Origin: VSJD01 sp964617825
GTDB taxonomy: Bacteria; Verrucomicrobiota; Kiritimatiellia; JAAZAB01
NCBI GenBank assembly: GCA_964617825.1
Contig: CAZTWL010000017.1
Location: 22,060 to 86,059, forward strand
Reading direction: 5' to 3'
DNA: 64,000 bases
Position 1 is the stretch's first letter. Every line of letters starts with the position of its first letter. Both the position numbers and the translations under genes were made by a program. Positions 35,218 through 43,002 of this stretch are shown here, piece after piece. Below the pieces are notes generated by a model. The model was given only the letters and a program-made list of their open reading frames with translations. It did no database searches and was not told where the DNA came from.

Positions 35218-36260
35218 AAAACGACATCGAATGGGCGCGTTTGCTGGTGAAAAAGTTTGCCCGGCAGAAAATCATGGTGATCGGCGACATGATGCTGGAT
35301 CGGTATATTNNNNNNNNNNTTTATGGCGCGGTGAACCGCATTTCGCCCGAAGCGCCAGTGCCGGTTGTAAGGGTTGGCGATGAAAAAAACATGCCCGGCG
35401 GGGCCGCCAATGTGGCCCGTAATGTGAGTGCGCTTGGCGGGCGTGCGTATATGCGTGGCGTCGTGGGCCGCGATGCGACCGGAGACGATTTGGTGCAGGT
35501 GCTTGAAGCCGACCATATAAATACCTGTGGGGTGCTGCGCTATTCCGGAATTCGCACAACACTGAAAACGCGCATCCTGGCCGAACGTCAACAGGTTGTG
35601 CGGGTGGATTGGGAGGATCGACTTCGGTTGCCGCCAAAAGTTCGCAAGACTTTCTGTGCCAAGGTGTCTACGGCCGTGCAAAGCATGTCGGGTGTGATCA
35701 TCGCGGATTATGCCAAAGGCGCAATCGGGCAGGATATTGTCAATGCCGTCATGCGCGTGGCGCGGCGCAAAGCCATTCCCGTGGCGCTGGATCCGAAGGA
35801 AAACGACGGCTTGATCATGTCGGCCTTGACCGTGGCAACGCCGAATCGCAAGGAGGCGTTTGCCTTGGCCCGCGTTCCGGAACACCCGCCCGCAGACAAT
35901 CCGCTGAAGGATCAGGCATTGTTGCGCGTGGCCGATATTTTGTTGAACAAATGGAATCCGGCTTTTTTGCTGATAACCCTGGGAGGTCAGGGCATGTTGC
36001 TGGTGAGCCATGCGTGCCCTCCCCGGCATGTGGCTACTGTGGCGCGTGAGGTGTTTGACGTGAGCGGCGCCGGCGACACGGTGATTGCCACCCTCCTCTT
36101 GGCCCTGGCCGCAGGCGCAGATTACGCATCGGCCGCCGAACTGGCCAATTGCGCTGCCGGCGTCGTTGTCGGCAAACTGGGCACGGCGACCTGTACCGAC
36201 CAGGAACTGCTTGATTATCTTGAGATGCTTTCTCAATGCGATATGAAGCCGAACCGCTGA
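35214..36260 (+). CDS. hldE: RfaE1/HldE1-type D-glycero-beta-D-manno-heptose-7-phosphate kinase (contains scaffold gap)
   Basis: About 344 true residues. The GTG at 35214 overlaps the upstream TGA and follows GGAGGG at nine bases. It is a PfkB-family kinase matching the first domain of HldE: VIGDMMLDRY, NRISPEAPVPVV, MPGGAANVARNVSALGG, DYAKGAIG, DPKENDG, the catalytic VSGAGDTVIA loop and the end AAGVVVGKLGTATCTDQEL. The second, nucleotidyltransferase domain of E. coli HldE is absent, so a separate partner must exist elsewhere. The enzyme adds phosphate at C1 of heptose-7-phosphate for ADP-heptose synthesis. A run of ten N (35310-35319) interrupts the gene and probably adds four false codons. 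Confidence 0.88.
   Translation: MKNDIEWARLLVKKFARQKIMVIGDMMLDRYIXXXXYGAVNRISPEAPVPVVRVGDEKNMPGGAANVARNVSALGGRAYMRGVVGRDATGDDLVQVLEADHINTCGVLRYSGIRTTLKTRILAERQQVVRVDWEDRLRLPPKVRKTFCAKVSTAVQSMSGVIIADYAKGAIGQDIVNAVMRVARRKAIPVALDPKENDGLIMSALTVATPNRKEAFALARVPEHPPADNPLKDQALLRVADILLNKWNPAFLLITLGGQGMLLVSHACPPRHVATVAREVFDVSGAGDTVIATLLLALAAGADYASAAELANCAAGVVVGKLGTATCTDQELLDYLEMLSQCDMKPNR
35310..35319. other. Scaffold gap (10 N)
   Basis: Ten N lie inside the kinase gene. The left flank ends CGGTATATT and the right flank begins TTTATGGCG. Merging the flanks on the shared TT gives an in-frame RYIYGAVN, exactly the residue count expected from HldE proteins (DRYWYGPTS in E. coli). The Ns plus the doubled TT make 12 bases, so the frame is kept by coincidence and the gap is probably an artefact with no missing sequence. 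Confidence 0.9.
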
Positions 36261-36374
36261 TTCGGGTACCATTCAGCCATCTGGTTCTTGTTCGAAATGA
36301 ATTTCGGTCCTTGCCCGTTCGGCGGCTGAATATTGTTGCCTTCAATTCATTTCGTTTTTTGCGTAACCTCAGGA

Positions 36375-36402
36375 TTGACAAAGCCGATACGCACGATAAT
36401 AT
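36375..36402 (+). promoter_or_regulatory. Strong sigma70-type promoter for rubredoxin
   Basis: A perfect -35 TTGACA (36375-36380) and a -10 TAATAT (36397-36402) lie 16 bases apart in an AT-rich stretch, about 70 bases before the rubredoxin start. An alternative -10, TATAAA at 36400, has a less favourable 19-base spacing. The sequence also marks a transcription break after the kinase gene. Confidence 0.65.
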
Positions 36403-36471
36403 AAATAAGAATGTGATAGTTCTTGCGGGCATAAAGTATAAAGGCCGCATGATTCAAGAGAGGAGGTCGGT

Positions 36472-36633
36472 ATGCAGCGTTTTATTTGCGATGTGTGTGG
36501 CTACGTATACGATCCAAAATTGGGTGATCCTGAGCACGGGGTCAAACCCGGAACACCATTTGACTTGGTGCCGGCCGACTGGGTCTGTCCGGAATGCGGT
36601 GTCGGCAAGGATCAGTTTTCGCCGGAATCGTGA
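36472..36633 (+). CDS. Rubredoxin
   Basis: A 53-residue protein, standard rubredoxin length, with AGGAGGT four bases before the ATG. The iron site is C6-x2-C9 (ICDVCGYVYDP) and C39-x2-C42 (WVCPECGVGKDQF), with the conserved GVKPGTPFDLVPADW between them. It is a one-electron carrier, typically passing electrons to rubrerythrin or other oxygen-detoxifying enzymes in anaerobes; a rubrerythrin gene follows 85 bases downstream. Confidence 0.96.
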   Translation: MQRFICDVCGYVYDPKLGDPEHGVKPGTPFDLVPADWVCPECGVGKDQFSPES

Positions 36634-36661
36634 GGACCTGGTCGTTTGATCTAGCGAGAGA

Positions 36662-36690
36662 TTGATTGCTCGCTTTGGCTGAAATAATTC
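36662..36690 (+). promoter_or_regulatory. Possible promoter upstream of rubrerythrin
   Basis: TTGATT (36662-36667) and TAATTC (36685-36690) are 17 bases apart, 28 bases before the rubrerythrin ATG. Both boxes match four of six consensus bases or better, so it is a moderate candidate for a rubrerythrin-specific start. Confidence 0.35.
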
Positions 36691-36718
36691 TTCTATTAAC
36701 CATCAGGAGGTTTGTCCC

Positions 36719-37291
36719 ATGGAATTGAAAGGCAGCAAGACGGAAAGGAATGTGTTGACGGCATTCGCGGGTGAATCCCAGGCGCGCAATCGTTACTCGT
36801 ATTTTGCCGGACAGGCGCGCCGCGATGGATATATGCAAATTGCCGATATCTTTGAAGAGACCGCGAACCAGGAACGCGAGCATGCCCACAGGTTGTTCAA
36901 GCTTTTACAGGGCGGGTTGGTGAAAATCGAAGCCGCGTTTCCCGCGGGCGTGGTGGGGACGACTTTGCAAAACTTGAAAGCATCCGCTGCGGGAGAACAT
37001 GAGGAATGGTCGGAGATGTATCCGGGTTTCGCCAAGATTGCCCGTGCGGAAGGTTTTGAGCCGATCGCAAAAATATTCGAGGCCATAGCCGTGGCGGAGC
37101 GCCAGCATGAGAAACGCTATCTGGGCTTTGCAGCCAATGTGGATGCCGGCAGCGTTTTCAAGAAAGACAACGAAGTGGTTTGGCGGTGCCGAAACTGCGG
37201 TTATTTGCATCGCGGCAAAGAGGCCCCGCAGGCTTGCCCCGCTTGCGCCCATCCGCAGGCTCATTTCGAGTTGCTGGCGGAAAATTGGTAA
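36719..37291 (+). CDS. rbr: Rubrerythrin
   Basis: A 190-residue protein with CAGGAGG eight bases before the ATG. The ferritin-like diiron domain has E19, E52 with H55 (QEREHAH), E94, and E127 with H130 (AVAERQHEKRY). The rubredoxin-like tail has C157-x2-C160 and C173-x2-C176. It reduces hydrogen peroxide to water in the cytosol of anaerobes. Clustering with rubredoxin and ferritin forms an oxygen- and iron-protection group. Confidence 0.95.
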   Translation: MELKGSKTERNVLTAFAGESQARNRYSYFAGQARRDGYMQIADIFEETANQEREHAHRLFKLLQGGLVKIEAAFPAGVVGTTLQNLKASAAGEHEEWSEMYPGFAKIARAEGFEPIAKIFEAIAVAERQHEKRYLGFAANVDAGSVFKKDNEVVWRCRNCGYLHRGKEAPQACPACAHPQAHFELLAENW

Positions 37292-37325
37292 ACAAAGCAA
37301 GTCTGTCAATCCAATCTTAACTTGG

Positions 37326-37357
37326 CAAGCACGGATCAATCGGTTGATCCGTGCTTG
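37326..37357 (+). promoter_or_regulatory. 14-bp perfect inverted repeat between rubrerythrin and ferritin
   Basis: Positions 37326-37339 and 37344-37357 are exact reverse complements around the loop TCGG. The stem (CAAGCACGGATCAA as left arm) starts 34 bases after the rubrerythrin stop and ends 27 bases before the ferritin start. No T-run follows, so it is not a typical intrinsic terminator. It could be an RNA stability hairpin, a Rho-independent end without a U tract, or an operator for a dimeric regulator. Confidence 0.7.
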
Positions 37358-37384
37358 AGCGGTATAATCGCCAGGAGAATGCCC

Positions 37385-37918
37385 ATGTTGAATCAAAGAA
37401 TGCTCGATGCCCTTAACCGCCAGATGAGCAATGAGTTCTATTCGGCCTATTTATATCTTTCGATGTCTGCGGCATCCGCTGCCATGGGCCTGAAGGGTGC
37501 GGCCAACTGGTTCATGGTCCAGTACCAGGAAGAAATGGTTCACTTCATGAAGTTCTATCAGTATGTCATCAGTCAGGGAGGCGCGGTTGTTTTGGCGGCA
37601 GTCAAGGCTCCGCCCACGACCTTCAAGTCGCTTCTGGACATGTTCGAACAAACCCTCAAACACGAACAATTCATTACAAAATGCATCAATGAGCTTTCGG
37701 ATCTTGCCCTTCAGGAAAAGGACCACGCCTCAGCCATCCTTTTGCAGTGGTATGTTACCGAACAGATTGAGGAGGAATCCAACGACAACGACGTGCTGGT
37801 GCGCCTGCGCCTGATAGGCACGGACGGCAATGGCCTATTCATGCTGGATAAGGATTTAGCCGCGCGTGTTTTCACGCCACCGCCGGCGGCAGCAGCCGGC
37901 GGCGCGCCGGCCGCATAA
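37385..37918 (+). CDS. ftnA: Ferritin (bacterial non-heme type)
   Basis: A 177-residue protein. The ATG at 37385 is preferred to 37379 because AGGAG is seven bases upstream of it and only one base from the other. It begins MLNQRMLDALNRQMSNEFYSAYLYLSM, with the ferroxidase glutamate E17, then YQEEMVHFMKFY and WYVTEQIEEE, as in bacterial ferritins. The C-terminus is an unusual Ala/Pro/Gly tail of about 15 residues (PPPAAAAGGAPAA) beyond the four-helix bundle. It stores iron and oxidises Fe(II) in the cytosol. Confidence 0.93.
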   Translation: MLNQRMLDALNRQMSNEFYSAYLYLSMSAASAAMGLKGAANWFMVQYQEEMVHFMKFYQYVISQGGAVVLAAVKAPPTTFKSLLDMFEQTLKHEQFITKCINELSDLALQEKDHASAILLQWYVTEQIEEESNDNDVLVRLRLIGTDGNGLFMLDKDLAARVFTPPPAAAAGGAPAA

Positions 37919-37922
37919 ACAT

Positions 37923-39623
37923 ATGAAACGGATCCGAATTTGCCAGACCCTGGTCCTTTTGCTGATGTGGATGGCCTGCACAGTAATGGCGGTCGATCCC
38001 TTCGCGATATCGGTCCAATTCGTGCCGTCCAATGCAAATGCCGTTCTGTCGGACGATGGCCGAAGTTGGCCGGATAAAGGACGGCAGGTGGTTGCGGTAC
38101 AGGTGTCGATTCCGGCTCATCACAAGTTGTATGCCGATCAATTCCACGTCGAAATTCCGTCCCCATTTCGTTTGATTCCGCTCAGGATGTCGCCTCCGGA
38201 GCGACAGGCCGATCCCTTGAGCGGAGAAGACAAGCTCGTTTTCACGGGCGCACTGAAGGCGTTATACGCCATTGAAAACCTGAATACGAACCATCTGCCA
38301 GTGACGGTGCGTTGGCAGGGCTGCAATGAGTCGGTTTGTTTTTTGCCGGCGGCGAAAACATTCATGGTTTCATTTGACGACCCGGCCGGATCCTCGAACG
38401 CGGTTGTTCCTCTTCCTGAAGTAAATTCGGCAGGCGCAGCTGTTGCCAGCCGACAAACATCCGATAGGACGACTGCCGATTGGCGTTCGTTTACCAATCG
38501 GTTTGTGATCGTCGGCCAAAGGGCGGGATATATTTCCGCAACTGATTTGCTTGCGTTTCTGAATACGGCCAAAGGGCAGGGAGATGGCGTTGCTGAAGCG
38601 CCGCTCGACCGCTGGTCGAAACGGTCGCTGTGGCTCTCGATCCTGATAATTCTATTAGGCGGTCTGGCCTTAAATCTGACGCCTTGCGTATTGCCGATGA
38701 TTCCTGTCAATCTGGCAATCATTGGCGCAGGGACAGGAACGCAGTCGCGCAAGCGCGGAGCCGGCTTGGGAGCGGTGTATGGATTGGGGATGACTATTGC
38801 ATACGGCATTCTGGGGCTGATGGTTGTGCTGGCGGGTGCAAAGTTCGGCGCAATCAATGCTTCCCCGTGGTTTAACTTGAGTATTGCGGTTTTGTTTGCG
38901 GTCTTGGCCCTGGCCATGTTCGATGTCTATGCCATCGATTTTTCCAGGTTTCAGGGACGCTTTAGTGCGTTCGGCACGCGGGGCGGCAGCGGTCTTGGAG
39001 GGGCACCGGCAATTCTGGCGCTCGGTGCGCTGGCGGCGGTCCTTTCGGGAGCCTGCGTTGCGCCGGTGGTTCTCTCGGTGCTCCTGCTCTCCGCTGGGCT
39101 GTATGCCCAAGGACATGGCGCTGCATTAGCGTTGCCATTTATTCTTGGCTTGGGCATGGCCTTACCCTGGCCGTTGGCGGGCGCCGGCCTGGCGTGTTTG
39201 CCCAAGCCGGGACGTTGGATGGAACGCATCAAACATGGGTTCGGAATCTTGATCCTGCTGGCGTCGGTTTATTACGCCTATACCGGGTTGGCGATCTGGC
39301 GGCAACCATCGCAGGGACAGCCGCTGCCAAGCGGGGCGCAGGATGGGTGGCTGAACAATTTGCCGGAGGCGTTGGCCCTGGCGGAAAAGGAGCATAAGCC
39401 GGTTTTTATCGATTTCTGGGCGTCGTGGTGCAAGAATTGCCATGCCATGGATGCGACAACTTTTCAAAACGCAAAGGTCAGCCAAGAATTGTCAGCTTTC
39501 GTCAGACTCAAACTCCAGTCCGAGCACCCGAATCAATCGCCTGATCGCGATGTATTGAACACCTTTGACGTCATGGGGTTACCCTCGTATGTCATTTTAA
39601 AACCTAAACCGGTAAACCCCTGA
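37923..39623 (+). CDS. dsbD: Thiol:disulfide interchange protein DsbD
   Basis: A 566-residue inner-membrane protein starting four bases after ferritin, without a clear ribosome site. It has an N-terminal signal peptide (ending TVMAVDP), a periplasmic alpha domain with C134 and C139 (GCNESVCFLP), an eight-helix membrane domain with C255 (NLTPCVLPMIP) and C378 (SGACVAPVV), and a thioredoxin-like gamma domain with C503-x2-C506 (FWASWCKNCHAMD). It carries electrons from cytosolic thioredoxin to periplasmic thiols. The C-terminus stops at GLPSYVILKPKPVNP, about 25 residues shorter than E. coli DsbD, so the last strand and helix of the thioredoxin fold appear missing or reduced. Confidence 0.92.
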   Translation: MKRIRICQTLVLLLMWMACTVMAVDPFAISVQFVPSNANAVLSDDGRSWPDKGRQVVAVQVSIPAHHKLYADQFHVEIPSPFRLIPLRMSPPERQADPLSGEDKLVFTGALKALYAIENLNTNHLPVTVRWQGCNESVCFLPAAKTFMVSFDDPAGSSNAVVPLPEVNSAGAAVASRQTSDRTTADWRSFTNRFVIVGQRAGYISATDLLAFLNTAKGQGDGVAEAPLDRWSKRSLWLSILIILLGGLALNLTPCVLPMIPVNLAIIGAGTGTQSRKRGAGLGAVYGLGMTIAYGILGLMVVLAGAKFGAINASPWFNLSIAVLFAVLALAMFDVYAIDFSRFQGRFSAFGTRGGSGLGGAPAILALGALAAVLSGACVAPVVLSVLLLSAGLYAQGHGAALALPFILGLGMALPWPLAGAGLACLPKPGRWMERIKHGFGILILLASVYYAYTGLAIWRQPSQGQPLPSGAQDGWLNNLPEALALAEKEHKPVFIDFWASWCKNCHAMDATTFQNAKVSQELSAFVRLKLQSEHPNQSPDRDVLNTFDVMGLPSYVILKPKPVNP

Positions 39624-39754
39624 AAACCAAGCGCAAAAAACATCCCTGTCCCGGATGCCGCCTTTGTCAGCATTGCGCTGACACTCGTTGTGCCGTCTGC
39701 CGCGGCTGGCTCTGCAAGAAAACAACAAGAGGTAGGTTGGCGGCTGCAAAATAA
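39620..39754 (+). CDS. Candidate tiny seven-cysteine peptide overlapping the dsbD stop
   Basis: An open frame of 44 codons from a CTG that overlaps the dsbD TGA (CTGA). It encodes a basic N-terminus (KTKRKK) and cysteines at 10, 13, 16, 19, 24, 27 and 32, spaced x2, x2, x2, x4, x2, x4, followed by a basic tail. This spacing is typical of zinc or iron-sulfur sites and hard to explain by chance. Against it: CTG is a rare start, no ribosome site is visible and there is no ATG, GTG or TTG in the frame. It may be translated by coupling to dsbD or reached by a frameshift near the end of dsbD. Confidence 0.4.
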   Translation: MKTKRKKHPCPGCRLCQHCADTRCAVCRGWLCKKTTRGRLAAAK

Positions 39755-40023
39755 ATTTCATTGGACGGGACAAGTCGGCCTCAACAGGTTCACTCCTTCG
39801 ACTACGTTCAAGATTGGCGCAAACGCGCCTGGCGCTGATGGTCGTAAAAATAAGCTCGTAGCGCCATTATATTATGCGCGCTGATGCTGAGTGAAAGACA
39901 TTGACATGGTTAAAGCGAGAGGCAATCATGTTCGCCCAGTCGGCGAGTGCGTCCGATCGATGGCGTCGAATGGTTGATGCCAGGATCCCCGGAAATTAAA
40001 TCGCGGATTCAGGAGGAACCAAA
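39755..40023. other. Intergenic region before the second DUF4838 cluster
   Basis: These 269 bases contain no credible gene. A small perfect stem GGCGC/GCGCC around AAAC near 39816-39829 has no T-run. A TTGACA-based promoter candidate lies at 39901. The end carries the strong ribosome site AGGAGG (40011-40016) of the next gene. Confidence 0.5.
39901..39929 (+). promoter_or_regulatory. Possible promoter for the 40024-50026 cluster
   Basis: A perfect -35 TTGACA (39901-39906) is followed after 17 bases by AATCAT (39924-39929), which matches four of six -10 positions. It lies 95 bases before the DUF4838 gene that opens the cluster and is the best candidate in this gap. Confidence 0.4.
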
Positions 40024-42930
40024 ATGTCGAGATTCGGAAAGCTGCTGTTATGCACAGGAAAAACAATCCTGACAATGGTGACCGTGGTCTTGGCCGTGTC
40101 CTGCGTGTCTGCCAAACATCTCGACCTGGTTAAAAACGGCGAAGCGCGCTATTCGATTGTCCTGCCGCCGGATGCGTTGCCCAGCGAACAATTCGCCGGC
40201 GAGGAATTAGCGGCCTATATTAAAAAGATGTCCGGAGCGATGTTGCCGCTAACAACCGTCAACACTGAAAACGAGATTGTTATCGGGACACCGGATAGTC
40301 TGAAGGGCATCCCCGGAACGGTTCGGGAACGGCTTGGCGCCTGTAAAAGTGACGAGGCGTTTTACATCAAGAGCGAAGGCGGCAAGGTTTTCATTGTCGG
40401 CAAGAAGCCTCTGGGCGCCTTGTTCGGAACATACGCCCTCCTCGAGAATTACCTGGGTGTGCGCTGGTTTTACCCGGGCGATAAGGGCGAATTCTGCCCT
40501 GTGCTGAAAACGGTCAAGCTGCCGGAAATCGATGACTTTCAGAAACCGGATATGGCTTCACGTGTCCCGGCGATAGGCGGCTCATATAATTTTTACGATA
40601 CCGTGATCTGGTGCACGCGGCATAAAATGCGCAGCGGAGCTGTGCCTGCCTTGCGCTGGTTGGCCGTTGGACGTTGCTCCGAAGAAAAAGCGGCTTTCCT
40701 CAATCAGGCGCTCGATGCGCCCGCCAGCAAGGGCGGACATCTGGTTTTCGAGCAAGCCGTTCCGGACGCATTATTCAAGGAACACCCCGAATATTTTACG
40801 CTCCGCAACGGTAAGCGCGAGTGCGGCGGACGCCTGCAACGGTGCGTCGCCAATCCGGAAGTGTTCAAGCTGGTGGCCGAGTTCGGCTTAAAATGGTGTA
40901 ACGCAAATTCGAACAATATTTTCACGATTTGCTCGCATGACAGCCGGAACAGCTGGTGCCAGTGCGAAGAATGCAAAAAGATGGGAACGGTTGACGGCGA
41001 ATTCAAGATCACGAATCTTTACCATCGTTTCTTCCATAAAGTGGTCGAATACATCCTGGCGCAAAACCCCGAGGCGCGCATCAATGTGTATTTTTATATC
41101 GATTATGGCGTGGCGCCAGACGACAAGAGCATTCAATACCGGGGCAAAAATGTGCGTGGCCTCTATTGCACTTGCTTCCCCCACTCGCGTTGTTATGCGC
41201 ATCATTTCACTGATCCCGCCTGCGAGTTGAACAAAAAATGCCTGGCGGACTTGGTGGAAGTATTGAAAATATGTCCGCGCATTTATACCTATGAATACAT
41301 TGGCAGCTCAAGCATGCTTTACGCACCCGATTATCAAACCGTTGCACAGGACGTCAAGGATTTGGCGGCCATGGGAGTTGAAGGTTACATGGATGGGGCT
41401 GTTGGCGTTAACGCCACGGTCGTGGCCGGCAATTTAAAGAGCGATCCGGAATCGCCATTCGAATGGCTGGCGCGCTGGCCCTCGTTTTACCTCGGCGCCA
41501 AACTACAGTGGAATGCGCAATTGAATGCCGAGAATCTCATGGAGGAAGCTTTTGACATTTATTACGGCAAAGCGGCGCCCGCAATGAAACAATATCATGC
41601 CTTGCGCGTGAAACTGTGGCAAAATGCCCCGGGGCATGCCTTCTATGGCGGTCCCAAGCGCACGGCATACTGTCTGACGGTCCCGGGCGCGGAGAAGGAA
41701 TTGCGCGCCTGCCTGGATGACGCCAAAAGGCGCGCGGCGGGCGACAAGGTCGTTCTGGAACGTGTGGCAATGGACGAGACGTTTCTGGATAAATATTGGA
41801 AAACAGGCGCTGAGGAACTGCAAAAATTGTTTTCAGCCGAGAAACAGATTGTCCCTGAGCGCGCCCGTGAGAAAATCGTTGTCGACGGGAATTTAACCGA
41901 AAACACATGGGTGTCCGCCAGGTCGGTAGCCGGTTTCCTGAAGATGAACACCAAACAACCATCCTTGCAGGAAAGCAATTTCCGTGTCGCGTATGACGAT
42001 GCCAACCTATACATTGGCTTTGTGGCGATGAACGACAAGGCCTGGAGCCCCGCGATCGCCAACGCCGGAAAACGTGATGATCAGGATATATTCAAGGACG
42101 ACCATATCGAGCTTGAACTGGCTCCAGCTGACAGTAACGGTCGCTTTTACCATATTTGCATAAATACCAAGGGTGTATTTTATGACTCGCAGATGATTGG
42201 GGCAAACATCGAGTCGGGCTACGATTCGCAGGCTGAAATCGCGGTCAAGAAACTTGCCGATCGCTTCGTTTACGAAATGCGCCTGCCTTTGGCGCCCATG
42301 CAGGGCAGCGTCGCGCCAGGAAAAGTCTGGGGAATATACGCGTTGCGAAGTTGTCATAACCTGCAGCCGCCGGATGTCAGGGAAACGTCTGCGCTGGACG
42401 GCAATGCCCCGCATCGCGTGATGGAGTTCCGCCAGGCTGTTTTCGGCGATAATGTCGTCAAAAACGGCAATTTTTCCCATTTAGAACCTAAAAAAAAAGA
42501 TAATCGGGGACTGATCGGCGATAATGGCGTGGTGTCCTGGAGTGTCAATGCGGCGGAGTGGGAAGTGCTCGACCGCGATCCACGGCCCACCTGCCTGAGG
42601 CTGAAAGACGGGTCGATGTATTCGTTTCTCAGTATTCGTCCAAGCGATCAAGGCGGGAAATTGGTCGGCGAGTTGCACGCTTCAGGTTCGGGAAAGGTTT
42701 CGCTGCAGACCAGTACTTGTCTGCGCCCGCCTGGCAGCAAGGAGCAGGGGTTCTCACACTCAATTAAAAAGAATATGGGGTCGTTTGAATTGACCAAAGA
42801 GCCCGCCGTATTCAAATTCGGTTGCGATTTTGCCCCTTATGAACAAGGGTATCTTTATGTCTATGTATCCGGCGAAGTGACCATAAGTCTAATCAGCGGA
42901 GTATTGGTCCAGGACGGGCGCGAAAAATGA
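40024..42930 (+). CDS. DUF4838 domain protein with C-terminal CBM9-like module, copy 2
   Basis: A 968-residue exported protein with AGGAGG seven bases before the ATG. The signal region ends VLAVSCVSAK; AVSC is lipobox-like, so lipoprotein processing is possible. Order of parts: GH67-type N-terminal domain (KVFIVGKKPLGALFG, LENYLGVRWFYPGDKGEFCP), DUF4838 core with WCQCEEC (C312, C314, C317), CBM9-like module about 615-800 (KIVVDGNLTENTW, KDDHIELELAP) and a final beta domain about 820-965 joined by a lysine-rich linker encoded by an A9 run. It is much closer to the copy at 45929 than to the one at 13363. It is probably glycan-active outside the cytoplasm. Confidence 0.87.
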   Translation: MSRFGKLLLCTGKTILTMVTVVLAVSCVSAKHLDLVKNGEARYSIVLPPDALPSEQFAGEELAAYIKKMSGAMLPLTTVNTENEIVIGTPDSLKGIPGTVRERLGACKSDEAFYIKSEGGKVFIVGKKPLGALFGTYALLENYLGVRWFYPGDKGEFCPVLKTVKLPEIDDFQKPDMASRVPAIGGSYNFYDTVIWCTRHKMRSGAVPALRWLAVGRCSEEKAAFLNQALDAPASKGGHLVFEQAVPDALFKEHPEYFTLRNGKRECGGRLQRCVANPEVFKLVAEFGLKWCNANSNNIFTICSHDSRNSWCQCEECKKMGTVDGEFKITNLYHRFFHKVVEYILAQNPEARINVYFYIDYGVAPDDKSIQYRGKNVRGLYCTCFPHSRCYAHHFTDPACELNKKCLADLVEVLKICPRIYTYEYIGSSSMLYAPDYQTVAQDVKDLAAMGVEGYMDGAVGVNATVVAGNLKSDPESPFEWLARWPSFYLGAKLQWNAQLNAENLMEEAFDIYYGKAAPAMKQYHALRVKLWQNAPGHAFYGGPKRTAYCLTVPGAEKELRACLDDAKRRAAGDKVVLERVAMDETFLDKYWKTGAEELQKLFSAEKQIVPERAREKIVVDGNLTENTWVSARSVAGFLKMNTKQPSLQESNFRVAYDDANLYIGFVAMNDKAWSPAIANAGKRDDQDIFKDDHIELELAPADSNGRFYHICINTKGVFYDSQMIGANIESGYDSQAEIAVKKLADRFVYEMRLPLAPMQGSVAPGKVWGIYALRSCHNLQPPDVRETSALDGNAPHRVMEFRQAVFGDNVVKNGNFSHLEPKKKDNRGLIGDNGVVSWSVNAAEWEVLDRDPRPTCLRLKDGSMYSFLSIRPSDQGGKLVGELHASGSGKVSLQTSTCLRPPGSKEQGFSHSIKKNMGSFELTKEPAVFKFGCDFAPYEQGYLYVYVSGEVTISLISGVLVQDGREK

Positions 42931-43002
42931 CGCAAAAGCGATTTCAGTTAGTGACGACAGCGTCGAATGCGCCAATTTTAAAAACAGGGAGGTTTGATTT
43001 CC

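Noticed and set aside
37362..37367. Perfect TATAAT before ferritin
   Set aside because: No -35 element at 16-18 bases, and a start from it would fall within the ferritin ribosome site. It is mentioned only as context for the hairpin.
39690..39884. Open frame of 64 codons after dsbD
   Set aside because: No ribosome site and no recognisable sequence; it overlaps the far more structured seven-cysteine frame.
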